Shown here: piece after piece, positions 26,870 through 35,614 of the stretch
Layout of the letters: every line of letters starts with the position of its first letter
How positions within the stretch are numbered: position 1 is the first letter of the stretch
Assembly (NCBI RefSeq): GCF_000426245.1
Contig: NZ_AUEZ01000043.1
Location: forward strand, 1-64,000
DNA from: Bradyrhizobium sp. Ai1a-2
GTDB lineage: Bacteria > Pseudomonadota > Alphaproteobacteria > Rhizobiales > Xanthobacteraceae
Length of the DNA stretch: 64,000 bases
Direction of reading: 5' to 3'
Made by a program: the position numbers and the translations under genes
Notes under the pieces: model-generated
Told to the model about the DNA's origin: nothing
What the model saw: the letters and a program-made list of their open reading frames with translations, nothing else
Databases searched by the model: none

Positions 26870-27406
26870 CTACGAGAGCAGGTCCTGAACCTTCCGGCTC
26901 ACAATTTCATCACCTTTCGACGCGGCCCATTCCAGCAAGGCCTGGCGGACCGTAGTTGCGAGAATTCCATGATGCGCAAGCCGTGCGAGAACAAGGGCTC
27001 GATCGGATTCACGGCGCGCAATCGACAGATCCGAGAGCAATCGCATCTCATAGCCGTGTTTGGCCCCCTGCAAAGCCGAAACCAGCACCTCTTCCTCCAG
27101 AAACGTACCGCCCAGGAATACAACGCCAACATCCAAATGCGCCAGTCGCTCGGCAAGTCGCGCATCGCGCCACATCGATAAGATGTCGACATCGAGATGA
27201 TCGATCGCCGAGGCAATCTGGTTGGGCAGAAACGCCTGTTCGTACTCACCAATCGCAATTTGCGGAATTGCAAAAAATTCCTGACAGGCAGGGAGCAAGG
27301 ACATGTTGGCGCGGCGCCACCCAGCGAACCCCTCCACAGCGTTCGGAGCGGCTCCCCTCGTAACGTTCAGCAAGACGATGCAACTATGACGGGGATCGGC
27401 CAACAT
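26870..27406 (-). CDS. Isochorismatase-fold-like protein lacking the catalytic residues
   Basis: A 178-residue protein. The ATG at 27406 is preceded by GCGGAGGA, better than the upstream TTG. The pattern VGVVFLGGTFLEEEVLVSALQGAKHGY matches the core of isochorismatase-like hydrolases ('vvvaG...CV..TA..A...Gy'), but the catalytic Cys is replaced by Glu, and the usual N-terminal catalytic Asp position reads LLNVTRG. It is therefore probably not a hydrolase of this type. It lies 33 bases after luxI on the same strand and so may be expressed from the quorum-controlled promoter. Confidence 0.5.
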   Translation of the reverse strand: MLADPRHSCIVLLNVTRGAAPNAVEGFAGWRRANMSLLPACQEFFAIPQIAIGEYEQAFLPNQIASAIDHLDVDILSMWRDARLAERLAHLDVGVVFLGGTFLEEEVLVSALQGAKHGYEMRLLSDLSIARRESDRALVLARLAHHGILATTVRQALLEWAASKGDEIVSRKVQDLLS

Positions 27407-27439
27407 GACGCACGTCCTCCGCTGCAAACGCGCCGCCGA

Positions 27440-28078
27440 TCATGCCGCCCTGCGCTCGGCACTGGGAATGACAAGCACGGGCCCCTCGAGGCCAGCTTGG
27501 CGGTACATGGCTTCGAGCGCGCTGTCGCAATCGTGGAGAAGCCCCGCAAGCGCTGTGGTCTGTCCGAGCGATTGCGGCTCCGCCAATCGTTCGATCGGCC
27601 ACCCTGCCCGCCTAAGGATCCGCTCCATGCGGACATCCGTGACAGTGGCAATCGCTCGCGCCCCTCTCGCCCGCATCGCCTCGATCATCGCAGCGAACAG
27701 AACGAACGTCGCGCGATTGAGGTTGCCTCTGCCGACCTCGACGGCGCGTTCCGTGTCGACGCAGAAACGCGAGCTTTCGAGGACATCGTCGCTGTGCGGC
27801 GCTCGCTTGTCGCCGAGCAGGAAAGGAAAGGTATCGGCGAGCATGTTGGGCCCCGTCGACGGCAGCAACCGGACACATCCCAGCACTTCGTTCGCATCGG
27901 AGATAACGAGGAGATAGGTCGGATTGAGCGCATCGTAGATGTCGATCTCAAGATCGCCGGACACCGAGACGGTCCAGTCGAGACGCTCCTTGAAGACGCG
28001 TCGGCGCAGGCGAAACATCTCCGCCAGCAACGCAAGATGGGGGCCGGCGTGACGGTGATCGAGGGAAAGGACGTGCAT
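27440..28078 (-). CDS. LuxI-type acyl-homoserine lactone synthase (TraI-like)
   Basis: A 212-residue enzyme making an acyl-homoserine lactone from S-adenosylmethionine and acyl-ACP. Conserved residues are present in order: RLRRRVFKERLDW, then GDLEIDIYD, GCVRLLP and LESSRFCVD. The ATG at 28078 was chosen because GGAGC lies 7 bases upstream; an in-frame ATG at 28090 lacks a ribosome site. A lux box lies 55-74 bases upstream. With the adjacent LuxR gene it forms the quorum-sensing switch that, in related elements, turns on excision and transfer. Confidence 0.9.
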   Translation of the reverse strand: MHVLSLDHRHAGPHLALLAEMFRLRRRVFKERLDWTVSVSGDLEIDIYDALNPTYLLVISDANEVLGCVRLLPSTGPNMLADTFPFLLGDKRAPHSDDVLESSRFCVDTERAVEVGRGNLNRATFVLFAAMIEAMRARGARAIATVTDVRMERILRRAGWPIERLAEPQSLGQTTALAGLLHDCDSALEAMYRQAGLEGPVLVIPSAERRAA

Positions 28079-28132
28079 GAAGAGCTCCATTGCGAGAGGG
28101 AGCTCACCTCAGCAGAAATCCAGACCTTTAGC

Positions 28133-28152
28133 GCCTGTGCCTTTTGACAGGT
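28133..28152. promoter_or_regulatory. lux/tra box upstream of luxI
   Basis: GCCTGTGCCTTTTGACAGGT: CCTGT and ACAGG half-sites separated by 8 bases, the exact spacing of the 20-bp lux box. It sits between luxI and luxR and would let the LuxR-autoinducer complex activate luxI. Confidence 0.8.
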
Positions 28153-28262
28153 CGGTGGGAAAGATAAGGAAGTTTTGGCAAGTTTTAGCAGGCAAGCGGC
28201 ATCGCTTCCAGACAAAAGCACTTCGAGCCTTTGAGAAGGACGCTCGGCCTAGTGAATTCTGT

Positions 28263-28991
28263 TTAGGGCAAGAGACCTCGGCGAACCGCCTGTGCCACGG
28301 CGTGCGCAATGGTTACGGCGCCGAGCTTTCGGCGCGCATTCTCGAGATGAAACGCGACCGTTCGCGACGTGATACCGATGAGCACCGCCGCCTCCGCTAG
28401 CGTCTTGCCGCGGGCCGCCCAGGCCAGGCATTGCCGTTCGCGCTGACTGAGAGCGCAAGCATTTTCTACGGCCACAGGGCTCGCAACTATCCGTTCGGAA
28501 AGATGCGCTTGAAAGTAGATCCCGATGAGCTGCACGATGTCGCCCGCGCGAGCCAGAACTCGGTCGGGCTTCATGATCGGATCATCCGTTGCCAGAGTGA
28601 AGGCCGCCATCTGCCCGAATCCGCTTCTGATCGGTACGGTGATCCCAGACTTGATCCCGAAAGTAGTCGCCTCTTCGAAGAACCTACGCTGCTCCTTGTT
28701 GGGTCGCAGTGCCGATCCTTGAGTCCCCCAGCTGAAGATGCCGCGCTCGACGCGGGCGCGCTGAATAACAGGATCAAGGCCGTGGTAGTTCAGGCGAAGG
28801 TAGCGACTGGTCCAGGACTTCGGGTAGGAGGAGATCAAACTCGGCCGGCCGTCGCCTACGCGCAAATAGGCGAACCAGCGAAATCCCAAGCCATGCGCGG
28901 CACGAGATGCTGTACGTTCGAACTCGTGGTCATCCCTGGCTGTCAGGATGGCATCGACGAATTCCTCAAATAATTGATCCGCCCATTTCAT
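28263..28991 (-). CDS. LuxR-family, TraR-like quorum-sensing regulator
   Basis: A 242-residue protein. The N-terminal autoinducer-binding domain shows the ligand-pocket pattern SWTSRYLRLNYHGLDPVIQRA ... GIFSW (Trp, Tyr, Asp, Trp). The C-terminal GerE helix-turn-helix is LSQRERQCLAWAARGKTLAEAAVLIGITSRTVAFHLENARRKL. It faces the same way as luxI with the lux box between them. No internal truncation is seen, so it is expected to respond to the AHL made by the neighbour. Confidence 0.9.
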   Translation of the reverse strand: MKWADQLFEEFVDAILTARDDHEFERTASRAAHGLGFRWFAYLRVGDGRPSLISSYPKSWTSRYLRLNYHGLDPVIQRARVERGIFSWGTQGSALRPNKEQRRFFEEATTFGIKSGITVPIRSGFGQMAAFTLATDDPIMKPDRVLARAGDIVQLIGIYFQAHLSERIVASPVAVENACALSQRERQCLAWAARGKTLAEAAVLIGITSRTVAFHLENARRKLGAVTIAHAVAQAVRRGLLP

Positions 28992-29169
28992 CTCAACTTC
29001 AACAGAAGCGTCCTTTCAGCTCCTTCGGAACGTACCCAAGGTTACACTCGAACCTGCTATCTCCAGCAGAATTCGGTCGATTGGGACGGCAGATGGCATA
29101 GCCGCCAACCCAACACGTCAAATCCACTGAGCCGATCGAGCACATACCGAAGAGAAATTCGAGATCCCC

Positions 29170-29208
29170 ATGGCCGAGATGCCCAAAGGCGTATTGCTCC
29201 ACAACTAA
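29170..29208 (+). other. Possible 12-residue ORF directly before a terminator
   Basis: ATG at 29170 reads MAEMPKGVLLHN and stops immediately before the terminator stem. It could be the tail of a lost gene or a leader peptide. There is no clear ribosome site; weak support. Confidence 0.25.
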
Positions 29209-29237
29209 CCGGGTCTTTCGGACCCCGGCTTTTTTTT
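29209..29237 (+). terminator. Rho-independent terminator
   Basis: CCGGGTC-TTTC-GGACCCCGG (one bulged base) followed by eight Ts at 29230-29237. Confidence 0.7.
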
Positions 29238-29384
29238 CAGAACATGGTTGAAGACGCTCGGAAGCGTATTCCTCGGAAAATGTCTGGCAGATCAGCGGCC
29301 CCGTACTACGAGTTCCGAAATCTAGCGATGGCTGCCACTGTCCAGACAGGCGGAGATCGAAGCCGCCTCCGCGGCCTCGTACGG

Positions 29385-30605
29385 TCACGAATTCGGCCCT
29401 TCAGCGGCCGATCGCAGTCTCAAGTGGAACGCGATGCCGAGGACGGCGACAATTTGCGCGAAGCAAAATTCAACGAGGGCGGCCCATCCGCTGACGTGCC
29501 AGAACCATCCCCCGAGCGAGCCCAATACGCTCGAACCCAGATAGTACGAGAGCAAGTAGAGTGACGTTGCGTGACTCTTGTTCCGATCCGCGAGGTAGCC
29601 AACCCACCCACTGACGACGGAGTGCACCACAAAGAAGCCTACGGTGATGACAGAGATTCCGGCGATCACAGCAAGCAGAGATTCCAGCATCGTAAGCGCC
29701 AGGCCCACGACGAAGATCATTCCTCCTGCAACGACGACCAGCGATCGGCCAAATTTCTCGGCCAGCGCGCCCGCTACGGGAGAAGCGAAGACTCCAAATA
29801 TGTAGGCGAGAAAGATCAGACCAATTTGAGTTTGGTTGAGACTATAGGGAGGCGCGAGCAGGCGAAAGCCGGCGTAGTTGTAGATTGTGACGAACGCTCC
29901 CATTGCCAGAAACCCCGTCGCGAAGAGCCACGGAAGTTCGATCTGGCTGAGATGACCAAACCACGCATGGACATGCACGCGCAGCCCAACGGTGGAGCGG
30001 CGGACAAAATTTCTCGAGGGCGGGAGCAGCATAAGGAAGATAATTGCGACGAAGAGATCGACTGCGGCCATCGTCGCGAGAGCCGTGCGCCACGAAGAGA
30101 AGTGCGTGAGTGCACCGATAGCCACTCGCCCAATCATGCCGCCGAATGCGGTGCCGCCCACGTAAAGTCCCATCGCGCGACCGAGACGCTCCGCTGGCAC
30201 TTCCTCCGACAGATAGGCCATGGCGACCGCTGGCACGCCACCGAGCACCAGCCCCTCGAGCGACCGAGTGGCCAGCAAGAACTCCCACGTGGGCGCAGCC
30301 GACGATATCAGGTTGAGAATGGCGGCGCCGGCCATTGAAAGGAACATCAGGCCACGTCGCCCCCAGGTCTCTGACAATGCGCCCACGCAGACAATCGAAA
30401 TCGCCAGACAACCGGTCGTCAACGACAAGGCCAGCGAACTCGTGGCTGGACTGACGTTGAAGTCCGATGTGAACTCGGGCAAGAGCGGCTGGGTACAATA
30501 GATCAAGGAAAACGTCGCAAAACCCGCGAGGAAAAGCGCGCCGCTTATTCGCGCCAACCCGTTCGAGGGTGACAAAACTTGATGCGCCTCCTTACCGCGC
30601 TTCAT
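29385..30605 (-). CDS. MFS transporter (YnfM-like)
   Basis: A 406-residue protein of 12 membrane helices. The ATG at 30605 overlaps the end of the upstream dehydrogenase gene by 14 bases. The start (ISGALFLAGFATFSLIYCTQPLLPEFTSDFNVSP) and the loop ETWGRRGLMFLS are typical of the YnfM/arabinose-efflux branch. It probably exports a small molecule or takes up the substrate of the adjacent enzymes; the substrate cannot be read from sequence. Co-transcribed with the dehydrogenase. Confidence 0.85.
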   Translation of the reverse strand: MKRGKEAHQVLSPSNGLARISGALFLAGFATFSLIYCTQPLLPEFTSDFNVSPATSSLALSLTTGCLAISIVCVGALSETWGRRGLMFLSMAGAAILNLISSAAPTWEFLLATRSLEGLVLGGVPAVAMAYLSEEVPAERLGRAMGLYVGGTAFGGMIGRVAIGALTHFSSWRTALATMAAVDLFVAIIFLMLLPPSRNFVRRSTVGLRVHVHAWFGHLSQIELPWLFATGFLAMGAFVTIYNYAGFRLLAPPYSLNQTQIGLIFLAYIFGVFASPVAGALAEKFGRSLVVVAGGMIFVVGLALTMLESLLAVIAGISVITVGFFVVHSVVSGWVGYLADRNKSHATSLYLLSYYLGSSVLGSLGGWFWHVSGWAALVEFCFAQIVAVLGIAFHLRLRSAAEGPNS

Positions 30606-33600
30606 GAAATCGATCGGAACGCACCGATCCTTCATTTGTCGCGCTCCGCAGGCTCTCGGCTTTCGACGCAAAGACTGCATCAAGCAAGGCACGTACCGGA
30701 TGTTGCAAATCGACGCCATCGAGCATTTTGGCTTGGCAGCGACAGGAATGCCCGCTCGCGAGAAGCCGTCCTTTGAATTCTCTGTTTCGGACGTGATTCC
30801 ACCAGCTCTGCCCGTATATCCTCCTTGAAATCACGCGATTGACCGTTGCGTACCCGTAGGCGCCCGCCATCCCGCAGCACCCGCTCGGAAGAATCGTAAG
30901 GTCCACGCCAAGCGACCTGAACGCAACCTTCCAATCCTCAGTCGCCGCGCCGGCGTTCGTGCGCTCGGTGCAATGCGTCAGCAGCCAATATCTGTCCGTG
31001 ATTGGTCCACGGCTCGTATTGCCGAGGCATTTCGCTAACCACTCCTGCAGCAGCAAAACCTGTGGAGCTTCCGACCCGAGCGCATGCTGGTACTCCGATC
31101 GGTAGGTCAACGCCATCGACGGATCAATTCCGACGAGATCGCCACCGCTTGACGCGAGCTCGCGCAGCATCGTCGCATTATGGCGCGCAGCGTCTTCGAA
31201 CTCTGCGAGAAGCCCATGCACGTGGAGCGGCTTACCGTTTGGCAGGAATGGCGCAATCCAGAGCGTGAATCCCAGACGGACAATCAAATCGACCGTATCG
31301 AGAACAATCCGCGTTTCGAAGTAGGTTGTGAACGCATCCTGCACCAAGACGACGTTCCTGGCGCGCTGCTCGTTCGTCAGACTCGCAAGCGCCTTCGCGC
31401 TGGCAATGCCGACGCCTCTATCTCTCAACTCTCTCGTCAGATCAATTCCCGAGAGCCGTGGTGCCCCTACGAGGCCGATGGACCGAAGAACACATCTTCC
31501 GACCGCGCTCGAGATAAACGCATTGTAGGGCCACGATAACTTCGCAAGAAGGGGAAGGTTACCCTCCAGCGACGCCAGCATACGATCCTTGAAGGGGCGG
31601 AGGTAACGGCCATGGTACAGTTCGAGAAACTTCGCGCGAAAGGACGGCACATCGACCTTGATTGGACACTGGCCTACGCACGATTTGCACGCGAGGCAGC
31701 CATCCATTGCCTCCTTCACCTCATGCGAAAAGTCAGGGACTCCAACCAGCTTGCCGAAAGTGTTCCAGGCACGCGCCGGCAGCCTCTTCAGCTGCGGTGA
31801 CACCCTTTGCGCGCGCGTCTGAGTCGCCGGATCGACACCCTTGGCCGACAGCATCCTCAACCATTCGCGGATCAGGGATGCACGGCCCTTGGGCGAGTGA
31901 CGCCTATCACGCGTCGCCTTCCACGATGGACACATTGCATCGTCAAGATCGAAATTGTAGCAGACCCCGTTCCCGTTGCAGTGCAAGGCCTCATCAAACG
32001 CCTTTCGTGCAGCGAGAGAAATCTGTCGATCGCTCTGGCCGCGGGTCGGTACACCATCGATCCTGAGAAGTTCGCCCCCTGAAGGCGTGGCAATCTTGCC
32101 AGGATTTAACTGATTGTGTGGATCGAACGCAGCCTTGACAAGCTGGAGCGCAGGATAAAGCGGTCCAAAGTACCATGGTCCATACTCGGAACGAACACCC
32201 TTGCCGTGCTCACCCCAAAGCAGTCCGCCGTACCTCGTCGTCAATTCGGCAACTTCGTCGGAAATCTCCCGGACGAGCTTTTCCTGTGCCGGATCCTTCA
32301 TATCGATCGCCGGTCGGACATGAAGCACACCGGCGTCGACATGGCCAAACATGCCGTACGAGGGACCCCGTTTGTCCAGGAGCCGGCGGAATTCACGGAT
32401 GTAGTCGGCGAGCTTTTCCGGCGGGACGGCGGTGTCCTCCACGAACGGAATCGGGCGCTTGTCGCCCTCGACGTTGCCCAGAAGTCCCACCGCGCGCTTG
32501 CGCATGTTCCAGATGCTTTTGACATCCCGGTCGCCCCTCGCGATCGTATAGCCGCGGACATCACGGGCAACGTTGTCGCCCGTCAAGCTCGTCTCGACGC
32601 GGCTCAGCTGTCTGTCGAGATCGTCCTCGCTATCGCTTATGAACTCGACCAGATTGACGCCCTGCGCCGGCCCCTCGGGATCCTCGGGAAAGAACCGGCT
32701 GACTTCGCGCCAGACGGCGTCCCCTCGCCCCAGCCCGAGGACCAGCGAGTCCACCGTCTCGATCGAAGCCGCCTTGAGCTCTATGAGGGCCGCCGCGTCT
32801 CGTAGAGCTGCGCCGAAGGTTCCATACCGCACATTGACGAGCGCGCTGCACTTGGGAATCGGTACCAAGTTTAACTTGGCCTCCGCGATGAAGCCGAGCG
32901 TACCTTCCGATCCGCAAAGAACGGCGTTGAGATCGAACCGCCCATCGCGATTCCGCAGGTGCGCAAGGTCGTACCCGGTCAGGCACCTATTCAGTTTCGG
33001 AAAGCGTGCTTGGATAAGACCGCGGTTGTCGACATGAACCTTGTCGAGCACGGTGTGCGCCAAGCCGACCCTGTCGGACCGCAACTTGACTTCACGCAGA
33101 TCCTTTTCGGTGAGAGGTTCTGAACGCCACAGGGTTCCTCCGAGCAGGACCGTGGACGATTCCAGGACGTGATCTCGCGTCTTTCCGTCCAGGCACGATC
33201 CCTGACCGCTCGCATCCGTGCTGATCATTCCGCCGATCGTAGCTCGGTTCGACGTCGAAATCTCCGGCGCAAAAAAGAGGCCATACGGCCGCAAGGCGGC
33301 ATTGAGCTGGTCCTTGACCACGCCTGCCTGCACCCTCGCCCAGCGCTCTTTGGCATTGATCTCGATGATGCCGTTCATGTGGCGCGACAGATCTACCGCC
33401 ACGCCATTGGTCAGCGACTGGCCATTCGTACCGGTTCCGCCCCCGCGCGGCGCGATTTTCAACTCTCGAAAGCGGGCCTCGGCCGCGAGGGTCGCAATCC
33501 TCAGGACGTCCTCGACGTTTCTTGGGAATATCACGGCTTCCGGCAGAAGCTGATAAATCGAGTTGTCGGTCGAAAGCGCGAGGCGCTCGCCATGTTCGGA

Positions 33601-33696
33601 GGAGCATTCGCCTTCGAAACCCCGCCTGCGGACTTCCGTCAGGAACTCCGCATACAGGCGCGCAGCAGCAGGACTGCCGTCTAGGCGGGGAATCAT
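30592..33696 (-). CDS. FAD-binding and Fe-S D-2-hydroxyacid dehydrogenase (YdiJ-like)
   Basis: A 1034-residue fusion enzyme. The N-terminal half is a GlcD/VAO-type FAD domain (APRGGGTGTNGQSL, STDASGQGSC, CGSEGTLGFIAEAKL). The middle holds two Fe-S cysteine groups (CNGNGVCYNFD ... MCPSWKATRD, and CLACKSCVGQCP). The C-terminus has the CCG-type electron-transfer domain (THCTERTNAG, PSGCCGMAGAYGY, GHSCRCQAK). Family members oxidise D-2-hydroxyacids such as D-2-hydroxyglutarate or D-lactate. The substrate here may feed the CoA-ester or ThDP enzymes nearby. Length matches YdiJ. Confidence 0.85.
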   Translation of the reverse strand: MIPRLDGSPAAARLYAEFLTEVRRRGFEGECSSEHGERLALSTDNSIYQLLPEAVIFPRNVEDVLRIATLAAEARFRELKIAPRGGGTGTNGQSLTNGVAVDLSRHMNGIIEINAKERWARVQAGVVKDQLNAALRPYGLFFAPEISTSNRATIGGMISTDASGQGSCLDGKTRDHVLESSTVLLGGTLWRSEPLTEKDLREVKLRSDRVGLAHTVLDKVHVDNRGLIQARFPKLNRCLTGYDLAHLRNRDGRFDLNAVLCGSEGTLGFIAEAKLNLVPIPKCSALVNVRYGTFGAALRDAAALIELKAASIETVDSLVLGLGRGDAVWREVSRFFPEDPEGPAQGVNLVEFISDSEDDLDRQLSRVETSLTGDNVARDVRGYTIARGDRDVKSIWNMRKRAVGLLGNVEGDKRPIPFVEDTAVPPEKLADYIREFRRLLDKRGPSYGMFGHVDAGVLHVRPAIDMKDPAQEKLVREISDEVAELTTRYGGLLWGEHGKGVRSEYGPWYFGPLYPALQLVKAAFDPHNQLNPGKIATPSGGELLRIDGVPTRGQSDRQISLAARKAFDEALHCNGNGVCYNFDLDDAMCPSWKATRDRRHSPKGRASLIREWLRMLSAKGVDPATQTRAQRVSPQLKRLPARAWNTFGKLVGVPDFSHEVKEAMDGCLACKSCVGQCPIKVDVPSFRAKFLELYHGRYLRPFKDRMLASLEGNLPLLAKLSWPYNAFISSAVGRCVLRSIGLVGAPRLSGIDLTRELRDRGVGIASAKALASLTNEQRARNVVLVQDAFTTYFETRIVLDTVDLIVRLGFTLWIAPFLPNGKPLHVHGLLAEFEDAARHNATMLRELASSGGDLVGIDPSMALTYRSEYQHALGSEAPQVLLLQEWLAKCLGNTSRGPITDRYWLLTHCTERTNAGAATEDWKVAFRSLGVDLTILPSGCCGMAGAYGYATVNRVISRRIYGQSWWNHVRNREFKGRLLASGHSCRCQAKMLDGVDLQHPVRALLDAVFASKAESLRSATNEGSVRSDRFHEAR

Positions 33697-33714
33697 GAGC
33701 CACTCTAAGGTTTA

Positions 33715-34695
33715 TTAGGCGACGATCGCGACCTCTCGCGGCTCGATCTTTGCACTCACATGAACTGACAGGAAGCGGTCGGCTTCCAATGCCGCCATGC
33801 AGCCAAGGCCCGCGGCCGTCACGGCCTGCCGGTAGACGCCGTCCGCCACATCACCCGCCGCGAAGAGCCCCGGCACACTCGTCGTCATCGTCCCCGGCTT
33901 CACCTTGATGTAGCCGTCAGCGTGCAAGTCTACCTTCCCGTCCAGCAAGGCGCTCGCCGGCGCATGACCGATCGCAATGAACACACCATCGATCGCGAGA
34001 CGGTCGAGGGCGCCGCTCGTGCGGTCCTTCAGGACAATTCCTTCGACCTTCGCGGGATTGCTCTCGCCGACGATCGACTCCACTTCACTATTCCAGCGTA
34101 CGATGATCTTGGGGTGGGCAAACAGGCGATCTTGGAGAATGCGCTCCGCACGCAGGGTATCGCGTCTATGGACCAATGTGACGGAACTGGCGATATTGGC
34201 CAGATAAAGCGCCTCCTCTACGGCGGTATTCCCACCGCCGACGATTGCGACCCGCTTGTCGCGGAAGAAGAAGCCGTCGCACGTGGCACATGCCGACACC
34301 CCGAATCCCCGGAAGGTGTCCTCCGAAGGAATGCCAAGCCACTTGGCTTGCGCGCCGGTCGCGTAGATCAGTGCGTCGCAGACATAGTGGTTACCACTGT
34401 CACCGATCAGGCGGAAGGGCCGCGACCCGGTCTCGATCGACACGATGTGATCGTACATGATGCGCGTCCCCATGTGCTCGGCCTGGGCCTGCATCTGCTC
34501 GACGAGCCATGGTCCCTGGATGACATTGGCGAACCCGGGATAGTTTTCGACGTCGGTGGTCGTAACCAGTTGCCCTCCTGGCTGCATGCCAGTCAGGAGA
34601 ATGGGTCGGCGGCTGGCGCGCGCGGTGTAGATTGCGGCCGTATATCCTGCCGGGCCTGCGCCCAGAATGATGACGTCCGTCCGGTGCTCGGTCAT
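33715..34695 (-). CDS. trxB: Thioredoxin-disulfide reductase
   Basis: A 326-residue flavoprotein: FAD motif IILGAGPAGYTAAIY, redox-active CATCDG (about residues 140-145), NADPH motif VAIVGGGNTAVEEA, and the C-terminal FAAGDVADGVYRQAVTAAGLGC. It reduces thioredoxin with NADPH. Its place between a dehydrogenase and an ABC importer, rather than among housekeeping genes, suggests a dedicated role in reducing a partner such as the CGSC-motif protein at 42216. Confidence 0.9.
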   Translation of the reverse strand: MTEHRTDVIILGAGPAGYTAAIYTARASRRPILLTGMQPGGQLVTTTDVENYPGFANVIQGPWLVEQMQAQAEHMGTRIMYDHIVSIETGSRPFRLIGDSGNHYVCDALIYATGAQAKWLGIPSEDTFRGFGVSACATCDGFFFRDKRVAIVGGGNTAVEEALYLANIASSVTLVHRRDTLRAERILQDRLFAHPKIIVRWNSEVESIVGESNPAKVEGIVLKDRTSGALDRLAIDGVFIAIGHAPASALLDGKVDLHADGYIKVKPGTMTTSVPGLFAAGDVADGVYRQAVTAAGLGCMAALEADRFLSVHVSAKIEPREVAIVA

Positions 34696-34713
34696 TTTGT
34701 GGTCCTCGTGTGA

Positions 34714-35613
34714 CTAAAACTTCTGCATTCCCCAACGCCGGACAGTCTTGCGTTCGATCGTCCGGAAAATGACGCTCTCGACGAAAAGGCCGATGAGAAT
34801 GACGCACAGCAGTCCGGCAAATACGTTTGCAGTCTCAAGATTGTTGCGGTTCTCGTAGATGAACCACCCAAGGCCGCCCTGTCCCGAACTCACGCCGAAG
34901 ACGAGCTCTGCGGCGATCAGGGTGCGCCAGGCGAAAGCCCAGCCGATCTTGAGGCCAGCGAGAATCGACGGAAGAGCCGCCGGGATCAGGATTTCGGCGA
35001 CAAGCGACAGGCCTCTCAGACCGAAGCAGCGACCCGCCATTCGAAGCGTCTCACTGACAGATTGAAAGCCCGTGTGCGTGCTCAACGCGACCGCCCACAG
35101 CACCGAATTCACGATGACGAAGACCAGACTGCCCATGCCGAGACCGAACCAGAGCAGTGCGAGCGGCAGCAGCGCAACTGCGGGCAGCGGGTTGAACATC
35201 GAAGTCAATGTCGACAATACGTCGCTGCCGAAGCGCGTCGTAGACGCCAGGATCGTGATTGTCGCCGCCGCCGTAATACCGGCTGCGTAGCCGATGATGA
35301 GGACCTTCATGGTCAGCAGGATACGCATCACGAGACCGCCGGAGACTAGCGACGACACCAGTGCGACGATGACCTCGGAAAGGCGAGGCATCATCAGTGG
35401 GTTGTCGAGATAGGTCGCGTAGCCCTCCCATACAGCGGCCAAAAGGCCAACCACAATGAGTCGACGGACGAGAGTGCTTTGCAGGATCCGGTCGTATAGC
35501 GGAAGAGGACATTCCACATCCGCCGAGGGCTCGATGACGCTTTGCAGTTCGAACTCGTCGCGAACCGGTGGAAGCGCAAGGGCCAAGCCGGCAGTCTGCT
35601 CAATCGTGGTCAT
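34714..35613 (-). CDS. ABC transporter permease (TauC/SsuC-like)
   Basis: A 299-residue membrane protein from the ATG at 35613, one base after the ATPase stop. About six helices and the permease-ATPase contact loop AGRCFGLRGLSLVAEILIPAALPSILAGLKIGWAFAW (EAA-type) are visible. It belongs to the nitrate/sulfonate/taurine group and forms an importer with the two genes upstream. Confidence 0.85.
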   Translation of the reverse strand: MTTIEQTAGLALALPPVRDEFELQSVIEPSADVECPLPLYDRILQSTLVRRLIVVGLLAAVWEGYATYLDNPLMMPRLSEVIVALVSSLVSGGLVMRILLTMKVLIIGYAAGITAAATITILASTTRFGSDVLSTLTSMFNPLPAVALLPLALLWFGLGMGSLVFVIVNSVLWAVALSTHTGFQSVSETLRMAGRCFGLRGLSLVAEILIPAALPSILAGLKIGWAFAWRTLIAAELVFGVSSGQGGLGWFIYENRNNLETANVFAGLLCVILIGLFVESVIFRTIERKTVRRWGMQKF

Positions 35614-35614
35614 A

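Larger units (their letters stand above)
28992..29384. other. Gap between quorum-sensing and metabolic regions
   Basis: No long gene. It contains a possible 12-residue leader-like ORF and a terminator on the plus strand (29170-29237). This is the likely junction between the conjugative-element remnant and the metabolic cluster, but no tRNA or attachment site was recognised. Confidence 0.4.

Noticed and set aside
27197..28147. Long plus-strand open frame of 316 codons
   Set aside because: It is antisense to the isochorismatase-like and LuxI genes, has no recognisable protein family and follows their GC-rich codon pattern, so it is a shadow.
28992..29384. tRNA or attachment site at the edge of the conjugative element
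   Set aside because: No cloverleaf-forming sequence or direct repeat with another part of the window was found; no integrase gene lies here.
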